From: Rhynchonema sp. JSB1_4
Taxonomy: Eukaryota; Nematoda; Chromadorea; Monhysterida; Xyalidae
Length of the DNA stretch: 64,000 bases
NCBI GenBank assembly: GCA_030248065.1
Contig: JASAMV010001995.1
Location: 1-64,000 of the forward strand
Reading direction: 5' to 3'
The notes below the pieces were generated by a model that had not been told where the DNA came from, did not search any database, and saw only the letters and a program-made list of their open reading frames with translations. A program made the translations under genes and the position numbers. Below, piece after piece: positions 1 to 13,100 of this stretch. Each line of letters opens with the position of its first letter. The stretch's first letter is position 1.

Positions 1-1340
1 AAATGTGTACCAATTTAAAGCAGCCACCAAACCGCAATATATGTAGGAATGAGCAAGAGAAATGGATATCCAGTTTCTATCTGACAGGGCGCTTCAAGCC
101 AACGATAGAAAAAACCAGTTTTAAAAATGACGTTTTTGATTGTGTGGAGGACTAGCGAACTTGAACGGGCCCCAAAACCTATAACAAAAAGTCGCACTGA
201 TAGCCTCATATTATGACGTGCAATTCAATTCCGGCAAACGCTTTTGAAATTCCCCGTACAACACCTTTCATATCAGAATTCAGACTTGTAGAACATTGTG
301 AACACATTTACTTTTTGCTCAATAATCACGTGTATAACACTTGTAAAACAATTCCCCAGAGGTGTGCCAGCCACGCCACCTGCATAAAATAATATTGAGC
401 CGCCAGATTACACGCGCGCGCGCTCACAAGCTGGCTGACTGGCGCACACTGGGGTGCGCAATATCGTGTGGGGAGGTGTTTTGTAAGTGGTGCTACGCAA
501 TCGATTATGACCCGAAGTGAAATGTTTTAATTGATTTGGAAAGACAATCGCCCATGCAAAGGGTCGGGACCCATGGTTTTGTCGGAGGCGCGTGGAAGCA
601 TTTTTCGGTCACCCTTAAAGTTGGGCAAGAAACGTGATTTTTTCTATTTTCTTTGGTCCCAATTTTTCAGCCACTCTTTGCGCAGATAGCATCGTTATTA
701 CAGTGTGCGTTTACCGGAAGCATTTATCAACAATCTGGTGAAGACAGCTTCTCGAAATTCCATTCACAAAAATAGTTATGACTTTTTAAGTATTTTTCTC
801 CTCGGCCTTTTTTGGGCTCAGCACAAAATTTCCTTTTTTGAGCTATATCTCGGCTTAGACAGGGAGTTTTCAAAAAATATTTTGCATACATAATATACCC
901 GTCCCATATAACGGTTTAACGACACAAACTCGAATTCGATAAAATTTGGCCCCATCCGTATGAAAAGCGTTCGACTTTCTCAGGCAAAGTGTCTTAAACA
1001 ATATGTATGAATTTCGTAACCTTTCATGGAGTCGTTTTGATTTCGTGATGCGATCAGTTAGTGACGTCAAAATTTTTGGCACCGCCGTCAATGAATGTTC
1101 AATTTCTCAACAGCCTTGCTTCGAAATGTTAGGTAACTTACAAATATTCCTTTAAAACGTTTGTGCAACCAGCTTAAATCAACCAGATTGCAAACAAACG
1201 CTTTACGCTTGCACAGCAAATCGTCAAAGTTGACCTTTCGTTTAGAAACGCGCGTCTGCTGCTTGCTCAGCGTGCAATGTTTCAAGCTTACGCCGAGCTT
1301 ACACTGAACTTTCTCGCGCCGAGCTTTCCACCGACCTTTA
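1..1340. other. Left flank, no gene recognised
   Basis: I see no supportable gene. There is a short CG run near 412-424. The stretch from about 1240 to 1340 resembles the inverted-repeat element at 41705-41822: both carry CGAGCTT-like and CCTTTACAC-like words. The hAT element at 1349 is inserted in that older repeat. Confidence 0.5.
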
Positions 1341-1348
1341 CACCCGAC

Positions 1349-2591
1349 TAGGGATCGGCGTCGGTCATGTAGACCGACACCGACACCGACACCGACACTT
1401 TTTTGGAAAGTACCGACACCGGCGAAAAAGCACGCCGACACCGACACCGACAGTGAAAAAATGACCGACACCGACAGTAAAACCGAGTTTGCCTTTTTTA
1501 GCCCTAAAAACTTATTTTTAGACCTAAAATGCCTTTTTGGACAAAAACTGGTCCCTGGTGAAACAGAGAGCAATTGCAGTCATTACGGAATTCTACTGCG
1601 CTGAGACAACCACAACCGAAATCGAACCAGCTTGTGATTTGGCCAAGTGAGATTTTGCGAAATTCATTCGCTGTGATACTAAAATGCTAAATATTGTCAC
1701 ATAAAATCGCGCTCTATTCAGTGTTGCTTCACCTGCAAAACCACGAAAAGGTCTATTCGCTGGGCTGAACTTTGCGCAGGCATCGGTCACACAAGCCAAT
1801 GCATCGGATGACGTGACACTTTGCGTTCAGGTACTTAAGGCTGACCTTGCTCCCTTTTCGAAATCTCATCATTGAAACTGGATTTACTGAATTTATTTCA
1901 AATCACAGGAATTCGAATCGTATTTGAACGCGCCAATGATCGAATTGGACGACGACCCCTTTGTGTGGTGGAGCAACAACGAAGTGTTGTTCCCTCGTTT
2001 GTCGAAAATGGCGAAACGGTACTTATCAGCAGCACCGACAAGCACAATGTCTGAACAAGAATTCAGCCTGGCTGCCAGCATCTACACGAAGTACCGAAAT
2101 CGCTTGAAACCAGACACTGCTGAAAAGTTGTTGTTCCTGAAGCGTATGCTACCCACGTGTCAATACTTGTACAATTGAGTGTATCTGATGTGATGGAGAA
2201 TAATGATGTATCGGTGTCCTTCGCAAATAACTCGTGATTGATATTTCTCATTCTGTTCGCATGTCTTTCCTTTAATCTGATTCCAAAAAAATTGTTCTCT
2301 TGTTGTGTTGCACTGCTGCAGAATTGAAACTGAACCGTGTATGAGGAATTGGTCGTTCAAAACCAGCGCTTGGCGCTTTTTTATATGTTGTGGACAACTA
2401 AAGAACATAATCAGTACGAAATATATTTTTTTTCTAATAGTAGTTGGCTGCCGAAAAATTGGGGACCGACACTACCGACACCTGAAAAAAACCGACACTT
2501 TTGTGGACCGACACCGACACCGACACCGACACCGACATTAGTAGTGTCGGTACCTACACCGACTTTTTTCCGACACCGACGCCGATCCCTA
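1349..2591 (+). mobile_element. hAT-family DNA transposon, internally deleted, with 8-bp target duplication
   Basis: The ends are a perfect 16-bp inverted repeat: TAGGGATCGGCGTCGG at 1349-1364 and its reverse complement at 2576-2591. The 8 bases CACCCGAC directly flank both ends (1341-1348 and 2592-2599). TAGGG-type ends with 8-bp duplications are typical of the hAT superfamily. Inside each end the word CCGACAC or CCGACACCGAC is reiterated (about 1371-1485 and 2463-2580), probably a subterminal transposase-binding array. The middle encodes the C-terminal dimerisation region of a hAT transposase and little else, so the 1243-bp copy looks non-autonomous. It sits in an older repeat related to 41705-41822. 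Confidence 0.88.
1909..2178 (+). pseudogene. hAT transposase C-terminal (dimerisation) fragment
   Basis: A 270-base open stretch after a splice-acceptor-like TCACAG at 1903-1908 encodes about 89 residues and ends at TGA 2176-2178. It carries the hAT dimerisation signature: DPFVWW, then a short helix with FPRLSKMAKRYL, then TSTMSEQEFSLA and a terminal LLFLKRML. In the family this region (WW near its start, S-x-x-FS-x-A, then LVFL) mediates transposase multimerisation. The catalytic core and BED zinc finger expected upstream are absent, so this is a remnant. The surrounding inverted repeats and target duplication support the assignment independently. Confidence 0.8.
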
Positions 2592-2822
2592 CACCCGACT
2601 GACCTTTACACCGTTTCGAAAATATCACCCTTAGTACCAATTTGGTCACTGGTGGCCGCAACTGCAATGCTACATATACAGACATTGACTGTTGGCATAC
2701 AGCCAACTCGACCTGGGCAAGTTGGCTGTATGCCAGCTGTCAAGTACATGCAGTAGTATTGCAGTTGTTGAAGTTCGCCACTGTTTCTGCGTCTTAATTC
2801 CCACCAGGCAGACGGATTTGAA

Positions 2823-2984
2823 TCAGAAACTTGTCAGTTTTCCGTCGGCGTTTCGTTCTGTCGCGGTTTTTGTTGGATTTTCGCATGCTTCTCCCAGGGT
2901 ATCTTCGTCTGCAACGTATTGAATGTCCAACAGCAGGAAAAACAGGACGAGAATCGGGAGGGATTTGATCATAGAATAGAGCAT
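2823..2984 (-). CDS. Possible small secreted peptide
   Basis: An ATG at 2984 opens a 53-codon frame ending in TGA at 2823. The first about 20 residues are MLYSMIKSLPILVLFFLLLD, a convincing signal peptide or hydrophobic leader (a second Met at residue 5 could be the start). The remainder is charged, has one Cys and no recognised domain. The frame may continue through an intron, because the end is abrupt. I see no paralogue in the window. It lies just upstream of, and divergent from, the twin peptide genes at 3187 and 4427. This is a hypothesis only. Confidence 0.3.
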   Translation of the reverse strand: MLYSMIKSLPILVLFFLLLDIQYVADEDTLGEACENPTKTATERNADGKLTSF

Positions 2985-3186
2985 GTTGATAGAACTGGTG
3001 CGGGAGAAAAAAGGGAAAGGAAGAAAAGAAATCGGGCCCCGAAAAAACAAAAACCCATAGTATAAACCTGCCCAATAGGAAGACAAGTACCGAGCCAGTT
3101 ATTACATACTGGGAATAAAAGTCTGCACTGTATTATTTTATTTGATAAGTTTCAGGTTCGTAACCACGTTCCGCTTGACTTTCACG

Positions 3187-3639
3187 ATGTCAAACAAACA
3201 AATGCTGCTCATCGCACTGATGCTGCTCGTAACAGTAACGAATTCGTGTATCTATAATGCATGTACACGGTAACTCTGGATGTTTTCACTGTGTCCAGTC
3301 CCATGGTGCCTAATATACCGGAGCTTTCCACACTGCTGGGCCACGCCTCCGAAAATCCAAATAGAACCCCAAGAAGCCAAAGCCAGCGGTTTTACAATCC
3401 GACCCAGGGCTCAATTGGCTGATTGTACTCAAAATGAACAGCACAATATTCCACTATGCACGATGAATGTGATGTTTCAGCGCACTGCGTGTGTATCCGA
3501 CGAGGCACGACCACTGCAGGCGATAGCACGTCGTATTTCGTTCTCTTCAACAACAACGGTTGTGAAGAAATTGGAGAACATTAATCGATCGCTGGACAAG
3601 TTGGTGAAAGCCATCGAAAGGAGCACTCAGTCGAAATAG
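3187..3639 (+). CDS. Small secreted peptide, twin 1 (two exons)
   Basis: Exon 1 starts at ATG 3187 and encodes a signal-peptide-like leader (MSNKQMLLIALMLL). Exon 2 runs 3481-3639 after the acceptor ATGTTTCAG and encodes 52 residues from RTACVSDEARPL to ERSTQSK, ending in TAG. The downstream twin (4427-5286) has the same exon 2 acceptor and clear homology: RTA-VSDEAR, then SLDKLV-A-ERS. The mature part is rich in charged residues with regularly spaced Leu and Ile, suggesting an amphipathic or coiled-coil helix. The exon 1 donor is uncertain: phase 0 requires GTAACA near 3229 or GTAACG near 3235. I know no named family for it. Confidence 0.6.
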
Positions 3640-4426
3640 GGCATCGCGTCGTTGACCTTTACCCTTGGTTTTGACCTAGAAATACGCAGTTGTTTTGTTT
3701 CTGCACTTGGACCATCGTTTGTGACAGGTTTGACCAGTGTAAAAGTTGTTACAGGGGTGTGCGGTGCTTTACACCAATCAATTGTGTATATAATATCGTC
3801 TTTCCATGTAATTTCCGAAGGCTACATCTTTTCAGTATGACGTCGTTATCGGAAACATGAGAATGTGACTTCTTTTGTTCTGCTTATTATTTTAAGCTGC
3901 TAATACATGTTAATGCGACATTATTGTGCTTTTGTATCATTGGTAAAATAATGAACTGATGAAAGATGTTCCGCAGTCATGTGCAAAGTGAGGACAGAGC
4001 ACAGTAACACACGATGTGACCAAAAATGACAAGAAAATGAACAATAATAATAATAACATGCAACAGAGTACTGAGAACTGGTTCCAAACGCATACACCAC
4101 TTTTTGAGTTTGATTTTATGCTGCAGTTTCGGCCTTCAGATGGACAACAATACCTTACTGACTGGCTAGTGCATAACAGCAATTGATGCAAACTAAAATT
4201 GGCTTTCTTATTATTGTTATTTTTTTATTTACTTTGCAGTCAATTTTGAAAATATATTTTTCGACTAAAATACAATTGGAGGAACCGCGTCATATACATA
4301 CATACTTAACAATGTTTGAAACATTTATTTTCAGTCGCAAAATTTTTGTGTGCACAGTAATTGCACGTTCTTCTTCAATTCTTGCTGTTCCAAAATCTAA
4401 GTGATCAAACACAGCTAAAAAGCACC

Positions 4427-5286
4427 ATGGCAATGGCAAACAAGCAAGTGCTGTTTATTGTTGTGACTCTGGTCTTTGCGGCAATCATACCGGTATGATA
4501 TGCGACTTTAGCTTCAAGTTTTGGAAATGTATTTATTGCAGCGCTTAACATTTGCCTCATGCATGTACGTACATATGTATAGTCCAGCCACCAGCTCATG
4601 AGACGACTTTTTTTAAAGCTTGCTTGGCCGCATTCAAAAATGCTCCAGATACACGTGTTTTCGCAAACAAAAGAAAGAGATTGGCTGAGGGAGATGATGA
4701 CAAGTTCCAGCTGGCTGACCTCAATTTGTTGCGTGCTTACGCGAACAGCAGCGTTGTTCAGCACACAAATGTTTTGGGAGTCAAAAGGGAATTTACGCAC
4801 CGAGTGGAGAGCGTGTTTTAAAAAAATACGTGCGTTTCTCTTTCTTTCATTTCCGAAATACGTGGAACCGGAACATTGTTGGATCCGCACGAGCCAATTT
4901 AAAAAAAAGTCGTCTCATGAGTCCGTGGCTGGACTATATGTAAATATGAATTCCACATCATCACAGTGTCAGAGTGCCCTAGTTTTGATTTCTTCAGTTG
5001 CACTATTTTAAGAGGCCGGTGCGTTGCATAAGGATCACGCTAGTGCGAATGCACCAGCAGATGACCGACCGAAACAGCATAATGACACAAGTTGATGTTT
5101 CAGCGCACTGCGAGCGTGTCCGACGAAGCGCGTCAACTGGAGAACATCGCACGTAAGATTGACTCGATCGGTTCGAAGACGGTGGACAAATTGGACAAAA
5201 TCAGCCGATCACTCGATAAACTTGACAGAATCAGCAGATCGCTGGACAGTTTGGTGCGAGCTGTGGAACGCAGTAGTAGTGGGTAG
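4427..5286 (+). CDS. Small secreted peptide, twin 2 (two exons)
   Basis: Exon 1 is 4427-4492. It starts in a strong context (AGCACCATGG) and encodes a 22-residue leader with a hydrophobic core (KQVLFIVVTLVFAAIIP), ending phase 0 at donor GTATGA. Exon 2 is 5104-5286, after ATGTTTCAG, encoding 60 residues and TAG. The predicted precursor is 82 residues. Compared with twin 1, the C-terminal helix carries an extra 10-residue unit: DKISRSLDKL is followed by DRISRSLDSL. The mature part has no Cys and is highly charged, so an extended or coiled helix is likely. The intron (4493-5103) is mostly a foldback element at 4574-4940. Function unknown. Confidence 0.7.
4574..4940. mobile_element. Foldback/MITE-like element in the intron of peptide twin 2
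   Basis: The left end (TATAGTCCAGCCAC, then CTCATGAGACGAC and a T-run) is repeated inverted at the right end (GTCGTCTCATGAG ... GTGGCTGGACTATA). The arms are about 40 bases with a few mismatches. The same outer words (GTCCATCCACCAGCTCATG) bound the foldback element at 33020-33357, so the two look like one family. I found no clear target duplication. Confidence 0.65.
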
Positions 5287-7177
5287 TGAATGTGTATAAT
5301 TGCTACCTTGTAATGGGAAGAGTGGATGCACTATGTGCACCAGTGTGCAGTACCAATATATGCGTTGTTAATCAATATCAAACGAATATCCCCAAGACGC
5401 TAACCAGACTCCCTGAAAAATATGCCGCAAAAATTTCTGCAATTTTGTGGTTTAGCTGCAGCAGTTGGAGACAAAAAACCAAGCAGCACTTACATAGTTC
5501 GCCATCTTGTAATGGGGTTTAAAATTGTGTGCACACGTCATTCTTATTTCTTTCATAATTTGTTCCACATTACATGTTCCTGTGACGTTTCTTCATGCTT
5601 CAATCACATCGTAACTGATGTTGAATGATATCATGTGTAATACCGAACGCGGAGTCAAACGTTTTTATCTCCTATCATCAGCATTTTATGTTTCGAAAGA
5701 AATCGAACGACAAAAAGAACGCGTTTGGTGTGCGAACGAAGAAGGGACGCAGAGCAGCGACCAATCATTCTCATCAAAAACATGGCATCAGCTTCACGCA
5801 TTAAACAAACGTCAAAAAAACAAAAGAGCTAGGGGTAAAATACAATAATAATAATACGTAACGTGCGGAACCAGAGACAGTGCAACAGATGTGTGTCAAC
5901 TTTCTACATATAAATCAACTTTTTCAAACAAACACAGTACCATCGACCAAATAATTACATGGACACGCGTATCTTCGGCAATCGGTTTTGGAAAACATTT
6001 TGGATCATTATCGACGGATTTTTTGTGAAAACCAACACCCAAACAAGAACGGAGAACAATAATCACGTTCGAATAATATCAACCACCACCAAGCGAAGAA
6101 TCTTGAGAATTCAAAATGTGTATGTGACGCGCACGACAGAGCTTCTATGAAAACTTTTTTAAGAGTTATTTTCACCGAGACAGACGGACACATTCCAGGG
6201 TATGCCATTTTGTTTTTGTTTGTTGTAAATTCAGCACCTACCATAGCCACCACATTCACAGGTTACTGTAATGATTGGAATGGCCGTGGCATACGGTAAC
6301 CACTCAAACGACACGAAACGTAACGATTTCCCGCGTGTGAACAAACAATAAAGCAAACAAATCGATACCTGACAGAAAAAACTCGATCTTTTTCGATCAC
6401 ATTAAATGAGTGGTGAGGCGAGAAAATTTTGAAAGTTGAAAGAGAATATTAGTGCCATGCGTTGAAGCATAAGTAGAGCGCTGAAGAGATATACAAATTG
6501 CTTATACACGTTGCACTAATATTATAAATTCCCTTATTAATTTAAAAAAATTGTGTGGTTGGACTGTCATGGCACCGGAGACAATATCGGAGACACAGAC
6601 ACGTGTGTATAACAAAGCAACAAGGTTTGAAATTTCTCAGTTTGCACTGTTTTATAGCGTCAGGCCGGAGTTGAAAGTAAAGTGTGCAGCAACCCGCCCG
6701 TGTGGCGAAACTTTCTGGATTGAACAATGTTTTATTGACTGATTCACCACACAGAGGCGTGACTGTACACACTGCAACACAGATGTCCATTACACTGCTT
6801 ATGTACGTCGTCGGATTTATACCATAAATCAACCCCGTCCAAATTGTCAATGATGTACCGTGCGTTCTGACAGTAAAGAAGTCTAATACGAGATTTTGAG
6901 AACAGAATTACACAAACCAACATTCAAGAACAACAACAACAATAGATGAAAAAATTTAGCCTAAAATAGTGTTGGTGTGCAATTCAAATATTCAGTCGCT
7001 TGATCTTGAGATAACGAACTGTCTCCAGAAGCCGAATACGCACTAATTCATGGGGCGATGTGGTACTGAATTGAATGATATCAAAGAATCAAGAATCAAC
7101 GCAACCAAATAAAGTGCGCATTCAACACCAATCAATATCTATCACAATGTTGTAACATAACATTTCAAGACTACTTC
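5287..7177. other. Intergenic, no gene recognised
   Basis: Only short frames without family resemblance or splice support are present. The composition is ordinary A+T-rich spacer. This is the 3' flank of the minus-strand PAIP1 gene and of the plus-strand peptide genes. Confidence 0.5.
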
Positions 7178-10100
7178 CTACTTGGCGTTCTTCTGTTGTT
7201 TGAGAAATGTTTCATAGTCAGCACTGTATTCGTCATTGTCGAATGACCGTGACACCCCGCCCTCCGATGACGTGCTGTCGTCGCGCAGGATTGGACCGAC
7301 CTGCAACCATGCCAGACACAGTATGTACACAGTCATGCCCCTTTATAGTGGACCACTCACCGTGCGATCGCATCATAGCGAATGCTGCTAGACAGCAACT
7401 TCAGCATCATGTGCTAGTTAGCTCAACATAGAAATCTGACCAATGTCTTGGTCACTTGAGCTACATTTTACTAACCAATCCCAATTTTCAAAGGAATGGG
7501 GTATACAGAGAACTGAAACATCAGCCAACCAGATTCTCCTCAATAAACCGTCGTTCTTCTTCGGTCAATGACTGGCGGTCGGGTGACGATATGCTCAATG
7601 CGGCTGCATCGCCCACGTCCTTCTCGATGCGCAATGGTGCCTGAATCGTCAAGGCCATCAGTGTAATCGAACACTACGATACGAAGGTAAGCGTGGTGAT
7701 AGGACTTGGATATATTGGTCACACAATGACTAAATCAGAATTCATCTACCCTGATCTTCAGGTTCAACCTTAATCACTATGCTACTTGTATTTTTGACAA
7801 AACATTTACAGCTAAAAATAATCTAGCAGATCAACCACGTTGCCGCAGGCCTGAAACATTCTCTTTACAACATACTTTGTGTGCGATCACGCAACGCAAC
7901 GTCATTGCCCCGTCACTTTCCCTCTTCACGATTCAGGAAAAAAATTTGACCAATTCTTATATAATCATTGTGCGACCAATACCAAGATGCAATTTGAATT
8001 ATTATTGGAATGTTCATTGAATCACTGAGGGAGGATTGTCAGTTCGGCCAGCGTAGAAATTATATTTTCGATGTCTGGTGGTAATCAATTGTGCAAATCT
8101 CAAAAAATCCCGCAACTAAGTTCCCACATTGACTAGTTAAAGCAATGAGCTGCCTTCCCAACTCAGGCTCGGCCTGATGCACTGGAATGAGATCGGTTCC
8201 CAACCGGACCTGATTTCAGAAAGCGACCGTGAGTCAGCAAGGGGGAACTACTCGTAGTCATTTACTGAAATGCAACAATAACCTTACCGGTTTCTCGGTC
8301 GTGGTGGGTGCAGTGCTGCTTGTATTCGTATCGCTGGCAGCCGGTTTACTAGCGACCAACGCCGCTGGCTCACAACCGGTCACCAGGCGGACAACGTTCG
8401 ATATGTGCACCACACCGTTCCTGTGCAAGAATCATGAAACATTAGGAACAGAAAAGGAAATAGGACGGTGTAAACATACAATATTGTCATTAGTATGTAC
8501 TCTCCTCAGTTAAAGTTCAATGCGCTTGGTATAATCCTTGCTTGTGCATGAACATGAGCAATTCAGTTGAACTGTTTGCACAGGTTAATGAAATGCAAAT
8601 ATTTTTGAGCATTCGTGCACGCAAATGTGGAGCAAATGGGCATGTCACGCCATTGCGACACCACGCCAGGTACGGTGGCGCTGTCAAGGAGCCAAACCAG
8701 GCGCAAAAACGCAAACGATCAGCAACTGGGATGTCATCAGGCACCATGTGGTATGAAAAAACCTCCAACCTGCAAACATTCCCTTTTCTGTCAAATCTAG
8801 GAAATATGAACAGCGAACGACGAAATTACACACTACTGACAGCATATCCATCCGAATACGTGCCCTGGCGTTTTGATTGTGCCGTCAATACATCACTGAC
8901 GGTCACTCACAAATGTCAGTATCCAGGTCAAGTACAGTTTCCTTGATTCTGAATCTGAATGTCTGTCGCCCCTTTCCTGTCTCGGCCTCACCGACTGACG
9001 GTCATCGTCAGTGCGACTGCACCACATGGCCATGGGATCACAAAACTAGCCGTCACATCAATGTGACAACAGATCTTATCATTCTGACAATATTGGACAG
9101 GTCTGGCAAGCGAAGTGTTCTCAATCTGGACCCGATTGGCGTCAATCACGGTCGACCTGTGGCCCACCAATGCGACATACGTGCAAACAATGCAACAATT
9201 GACAACGGGTCACGTGGACACGGCCGTCATGTTCACACAACCATCGGAGGACATGTTGCGGTGCGGGGATTGGGAGTGTGCTGGATAAAAATTTATGTCT
9301 TGCGATGCCCGTTTTGACTGGGTTTCACTGACAGGTTATGCACTAGGCCGGCCACATGAACAAGACAAGGCACATGGGGACAGGTTTTGGTTCGAAAAGC
9401 TCAGCGACAATAACATCTTCGACAAAATAACCGAAAGTCAATTAAACTGCAACTGACGGTGCTAATGCGATGCCAAGGCAGTGTTGGATTGAAAATCATT
9501 TTGCAGGCAAGGTGTGCAATCCTCCTATCCCATCCATCCGCTTGGTACCGATTGGCATGCAATCTCCGTGGACGCCCTACAAGACGACTGGCTGGCCATC
9601 GCATTGAACTTCATCTCAGTCTATGACATCACAGTTTGGCTGTTCGCCGTTTCCATCTATATTTTCGTGAAATTGAATCGCAGTTTCTCGAAATTTCTCT
9701 TTGGCAAAAGCCAGGACGGCGGTGCGCCCAGGTTCTTCAAAACCGACTCCGCCTCACTGGTGACGGTGTCGTTCTTCACCCTGTTATTCTCGAATCTCTA
9801 CAAATCTGGATTGCTATCGCAGTTGCTGGTCAAGCAGAAACGTCAACTATTCACCGATTTCGATCAATTTATAAGTTTGATCGAAGATCATGAGCTAAAA
9901 TTGGTCACCACCAACTCCAGTTATCTTCGGTCGGGCACAGTGGATACTCGAAGATTGCTCCAGGCACTTGAAAACAATCCAGCCGTGATACTTGATTCGT
10001 TCTTTGAGTACGACCACTACAAAACCGACTTACTCAACGGCGAAGTCGTATTCATAACCGATCAACTATTCGCGAAACAACTGCCCACCAAATGGTGCAA

Positions 10101-13100
10101 TATTCGCACAATGCCGTTCCCCGGTCTGGGCAACGAACTTGGTCAGTTGCTTTTCAGCAAAAACGTGCCCCGCCAGGTGATCCGGTCAATCAACAAGGCA
10201 TCGATTGAATCGTTTATCGGGTTGGGCATGATTAAACGACGATACATCGATGTTTTGGAGGATCAGAAACTCTTACTAAGATGTCCCCATCATTATGAGG
10301 GACCAATCATAAGACGACACAGGGACCTGGAGATTGTTAGCTTGATTGGGGTGTTTGGACTGTTGGTCTGCGGAACATTGATAGCTTCATTCGTGCTGTT
10401 TATCGAGATTTGTGTATATTTTTGCGTTTGATGTTTTCGTAAATAATGGTGTCCAAAATTGAACTTGACAACAACCAGCAAAAAGCAACTCACTCCGAAT
10501 AAGTGCTCACGTGCGCTTCCACATAGTTCGCCAGCTTGAGTGCGAACTCGCGTCGTTTCTCGTTCTGATCCTGTTCGAGTGCTTTGTTGACAACCTGAGG
10601 GTAAATGTGTCAGATGGAACAATTCGACAGCGCATTCATCGTAGATTCTCTAAAATCTTCAACTGTGACCCACTTGCACAATGGTGGCGGCCCATTTTAT
10701 GTTTTCCTCGGTGTCGGGCGTGGTGAGCAGCGTCTCGATTTGTTCCACCACCGCCATACACAGTACTTTGTGCCGATTGTTGCCCGTCGCCTGCATTTGG
10801 ATAAACAATGCGGCTTTTATTTTCTAATGTCGGGTGTCAGGTTTTTTGAAAGTGTAGGTGTCGGATACCCCGGGATTCCGATCCCCAGTTGGATCCCTCG
10901 TACCAGTGTCACACATACACCAAAAATCGTTGTTTTGTGATTGCAAACAAAGTACTCTCGTAGTGGATATCGTGACGATATAATTCACAAAATAGGATTT
11001 CATGCTCTCGATCAGTCTCTAGTTTCGCCACAGAGAAACCCCACTGTGAAGATAAATACGCAATGAAGCAACCCACAACTTTGAACTATGGAGGTTAGCT
11101 GACAATAAATGATTCCCCACCTTCACTGATCACAATGAAAAAGGACACGTGCTAGTGCTAGGTAGCATAAAGAGAAAGCTAGTGTTAGCAACAAAACGGC
11201 ACAACGCACCGTTTTCAACTGCAGATACAGTTCGGCCACCAAGAACGCGAATGCTCGCAAACGTTTGGCGTCTTTGTGTATCAGCTCGTCGCGTCGATTG
11301 TGCTCCTCGTGCAGAACTGGCATCAGATTGATGTCCTGTAATGCGTACCTCTCAGTCCCTGACCAGAGCAACTATTGTTTCGAGACAACTAGCATGTATC
11401 GGAATCAATGCGGCCGAAACATGAACAGTCAGAAAACATTTTTCGAACGTCAACAAAGACTGATTTCTTGTCACTAAAATCGATACTATCTTACCTTCTT
11501 ACCTAGGACAAACATTGAACGCCAAATGGAAATTCAGCCAACAAATCATGTTCTGCCCCATCATACCTTGACACGCGACAGCGTCTTGCACATGGCCGTC
11601 AGAACACCAGCCATCTGACGACAGCACGATTGAACGGATAGGGCCTGAAACATTATATTGGCTGTTGATGTTGACCGGTTACTTCATTTCAAAATCCACA
11701 CTCTGACCAATCAGGAAGTGCCGACCATTTCAAATATCAATCGTACGGCCAATGATAGCAGTTCATTGTTGCTGTCGGCATCCTTCAGTCGTGCCACTAT
11801 CGCCTCCGTCCATAGATCGGTCGTTTCAGGCTTCAGCATAATCTCCTCGGCCGCTACTTGGATCTGTGAAGGTCGACTATAATTACAACGAGAGATCGGT
11901 TTTGTGAAATTTTTTTATTGTTTTTTATTTTTTGCGTCTTTTCAAGCAAATCAGAAAGTGCGATTGCTTTCTCAATGCTTCATCCGGTATTGTGTTTCTG
12001 CCGAAACATTTTGCCAGTAGCACTTTGGCTGACATCATGGTCAGATTTGGTCGTGGGCCGACCTGTGGTCTTTATATGTGAGGCTAGTTCACGAAATTGT
12101 AAAATCGAACACGGTGAAAATTGTTCACGAACATTCAGTAAACAACTTTTAATGCATAATTGTAAAAAAACACGTGGCTGAGCCCTGACCAAATTGTAGT
12201 TCTGGATCTATAATACTAGTTCTAAGTTCAAATTTTAGCTCTCAGGTGTCCCGCCGGTGTGTGATCAGCTTGCTAATTCCAATTTAACGAGCTAATACCC
12301 CAACCTCCATCAAAGCAACGCCATTCGGTCCATTGAAAGCCACCTTGATCGGTTGTGGCAGGTCATACTGAGGTCGGAAATAGACGGTGTCCTTCTGGCC
12401 AGCCATGCCCGCGGGCACGTCCGACAATGGCTCGTACATCTGTTGGCCGTATTGCGCCTGTAAGGTGGTGCCAGTTGTGGTTACATGATGGTTATGGTTT
12501 GACATCTGTTGTAACTTGGCGCAACGCTGTGTTAATTTCATCTTCAAACTTGTCGCATTTTGTAACTTGTCACCAACTGCTTACAATTTTGTATTTGAAC
12601 TATCTTATAGCGTGTATCATGGTAGTGTATTGATAACAGATCTTGATGTTTAATAAATGTAATTTAGTTGTAGGCTTTCAACAACTGAATGGATCCCGGA
12701 GCGCGAGCCCCCCACCGACCAACGCGTTCGCGTACTGTTGATTTGATACACCCGGCTGCATCGACATCCAATCACCGCCCATCGCTGCATTCGACTGCTG
12801 CATGTTGTAATTCTGTAATCAAAATGTGGTAAGTGCAGGGCAACTGTAACGGTTTTTAACGCATTACATCTTACCTGTTGTTGTTGTTGCTGCCATCCCA
12901 TCGGTACAAACTCGACGGCGTTCGGATTCCAGGCTGTTTGCGTCTGTTGCTGTCTACGCATTTGCTGCTGTTGTTGGTAATGTTGCTGCAATGTAACCGC
13001 TGTTGTAAGTGCCATTACAAATACGGTAGCTCTCGAAACAACGTGGTTACAAATCAGTCACCTGCTGCTGCTGCTCTTGTGAAGGCAGATTCATACCATG

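Noticed and set aside
8877..9317. Continuous 146-codon frame on the plus strand
   Set aside because: The receptor reading uses a different frame in 9101-9275 that joins in phase with the exon ending at 8926 and gives S1-like sequence.
12660..12812. Read-through of PAIP1 exon 5 to a TGA as an alternative short isoform
   Set aside because: Possible by intron retention, but no evidence; the splice to the following phase-0 exon gives a full PAIP1.
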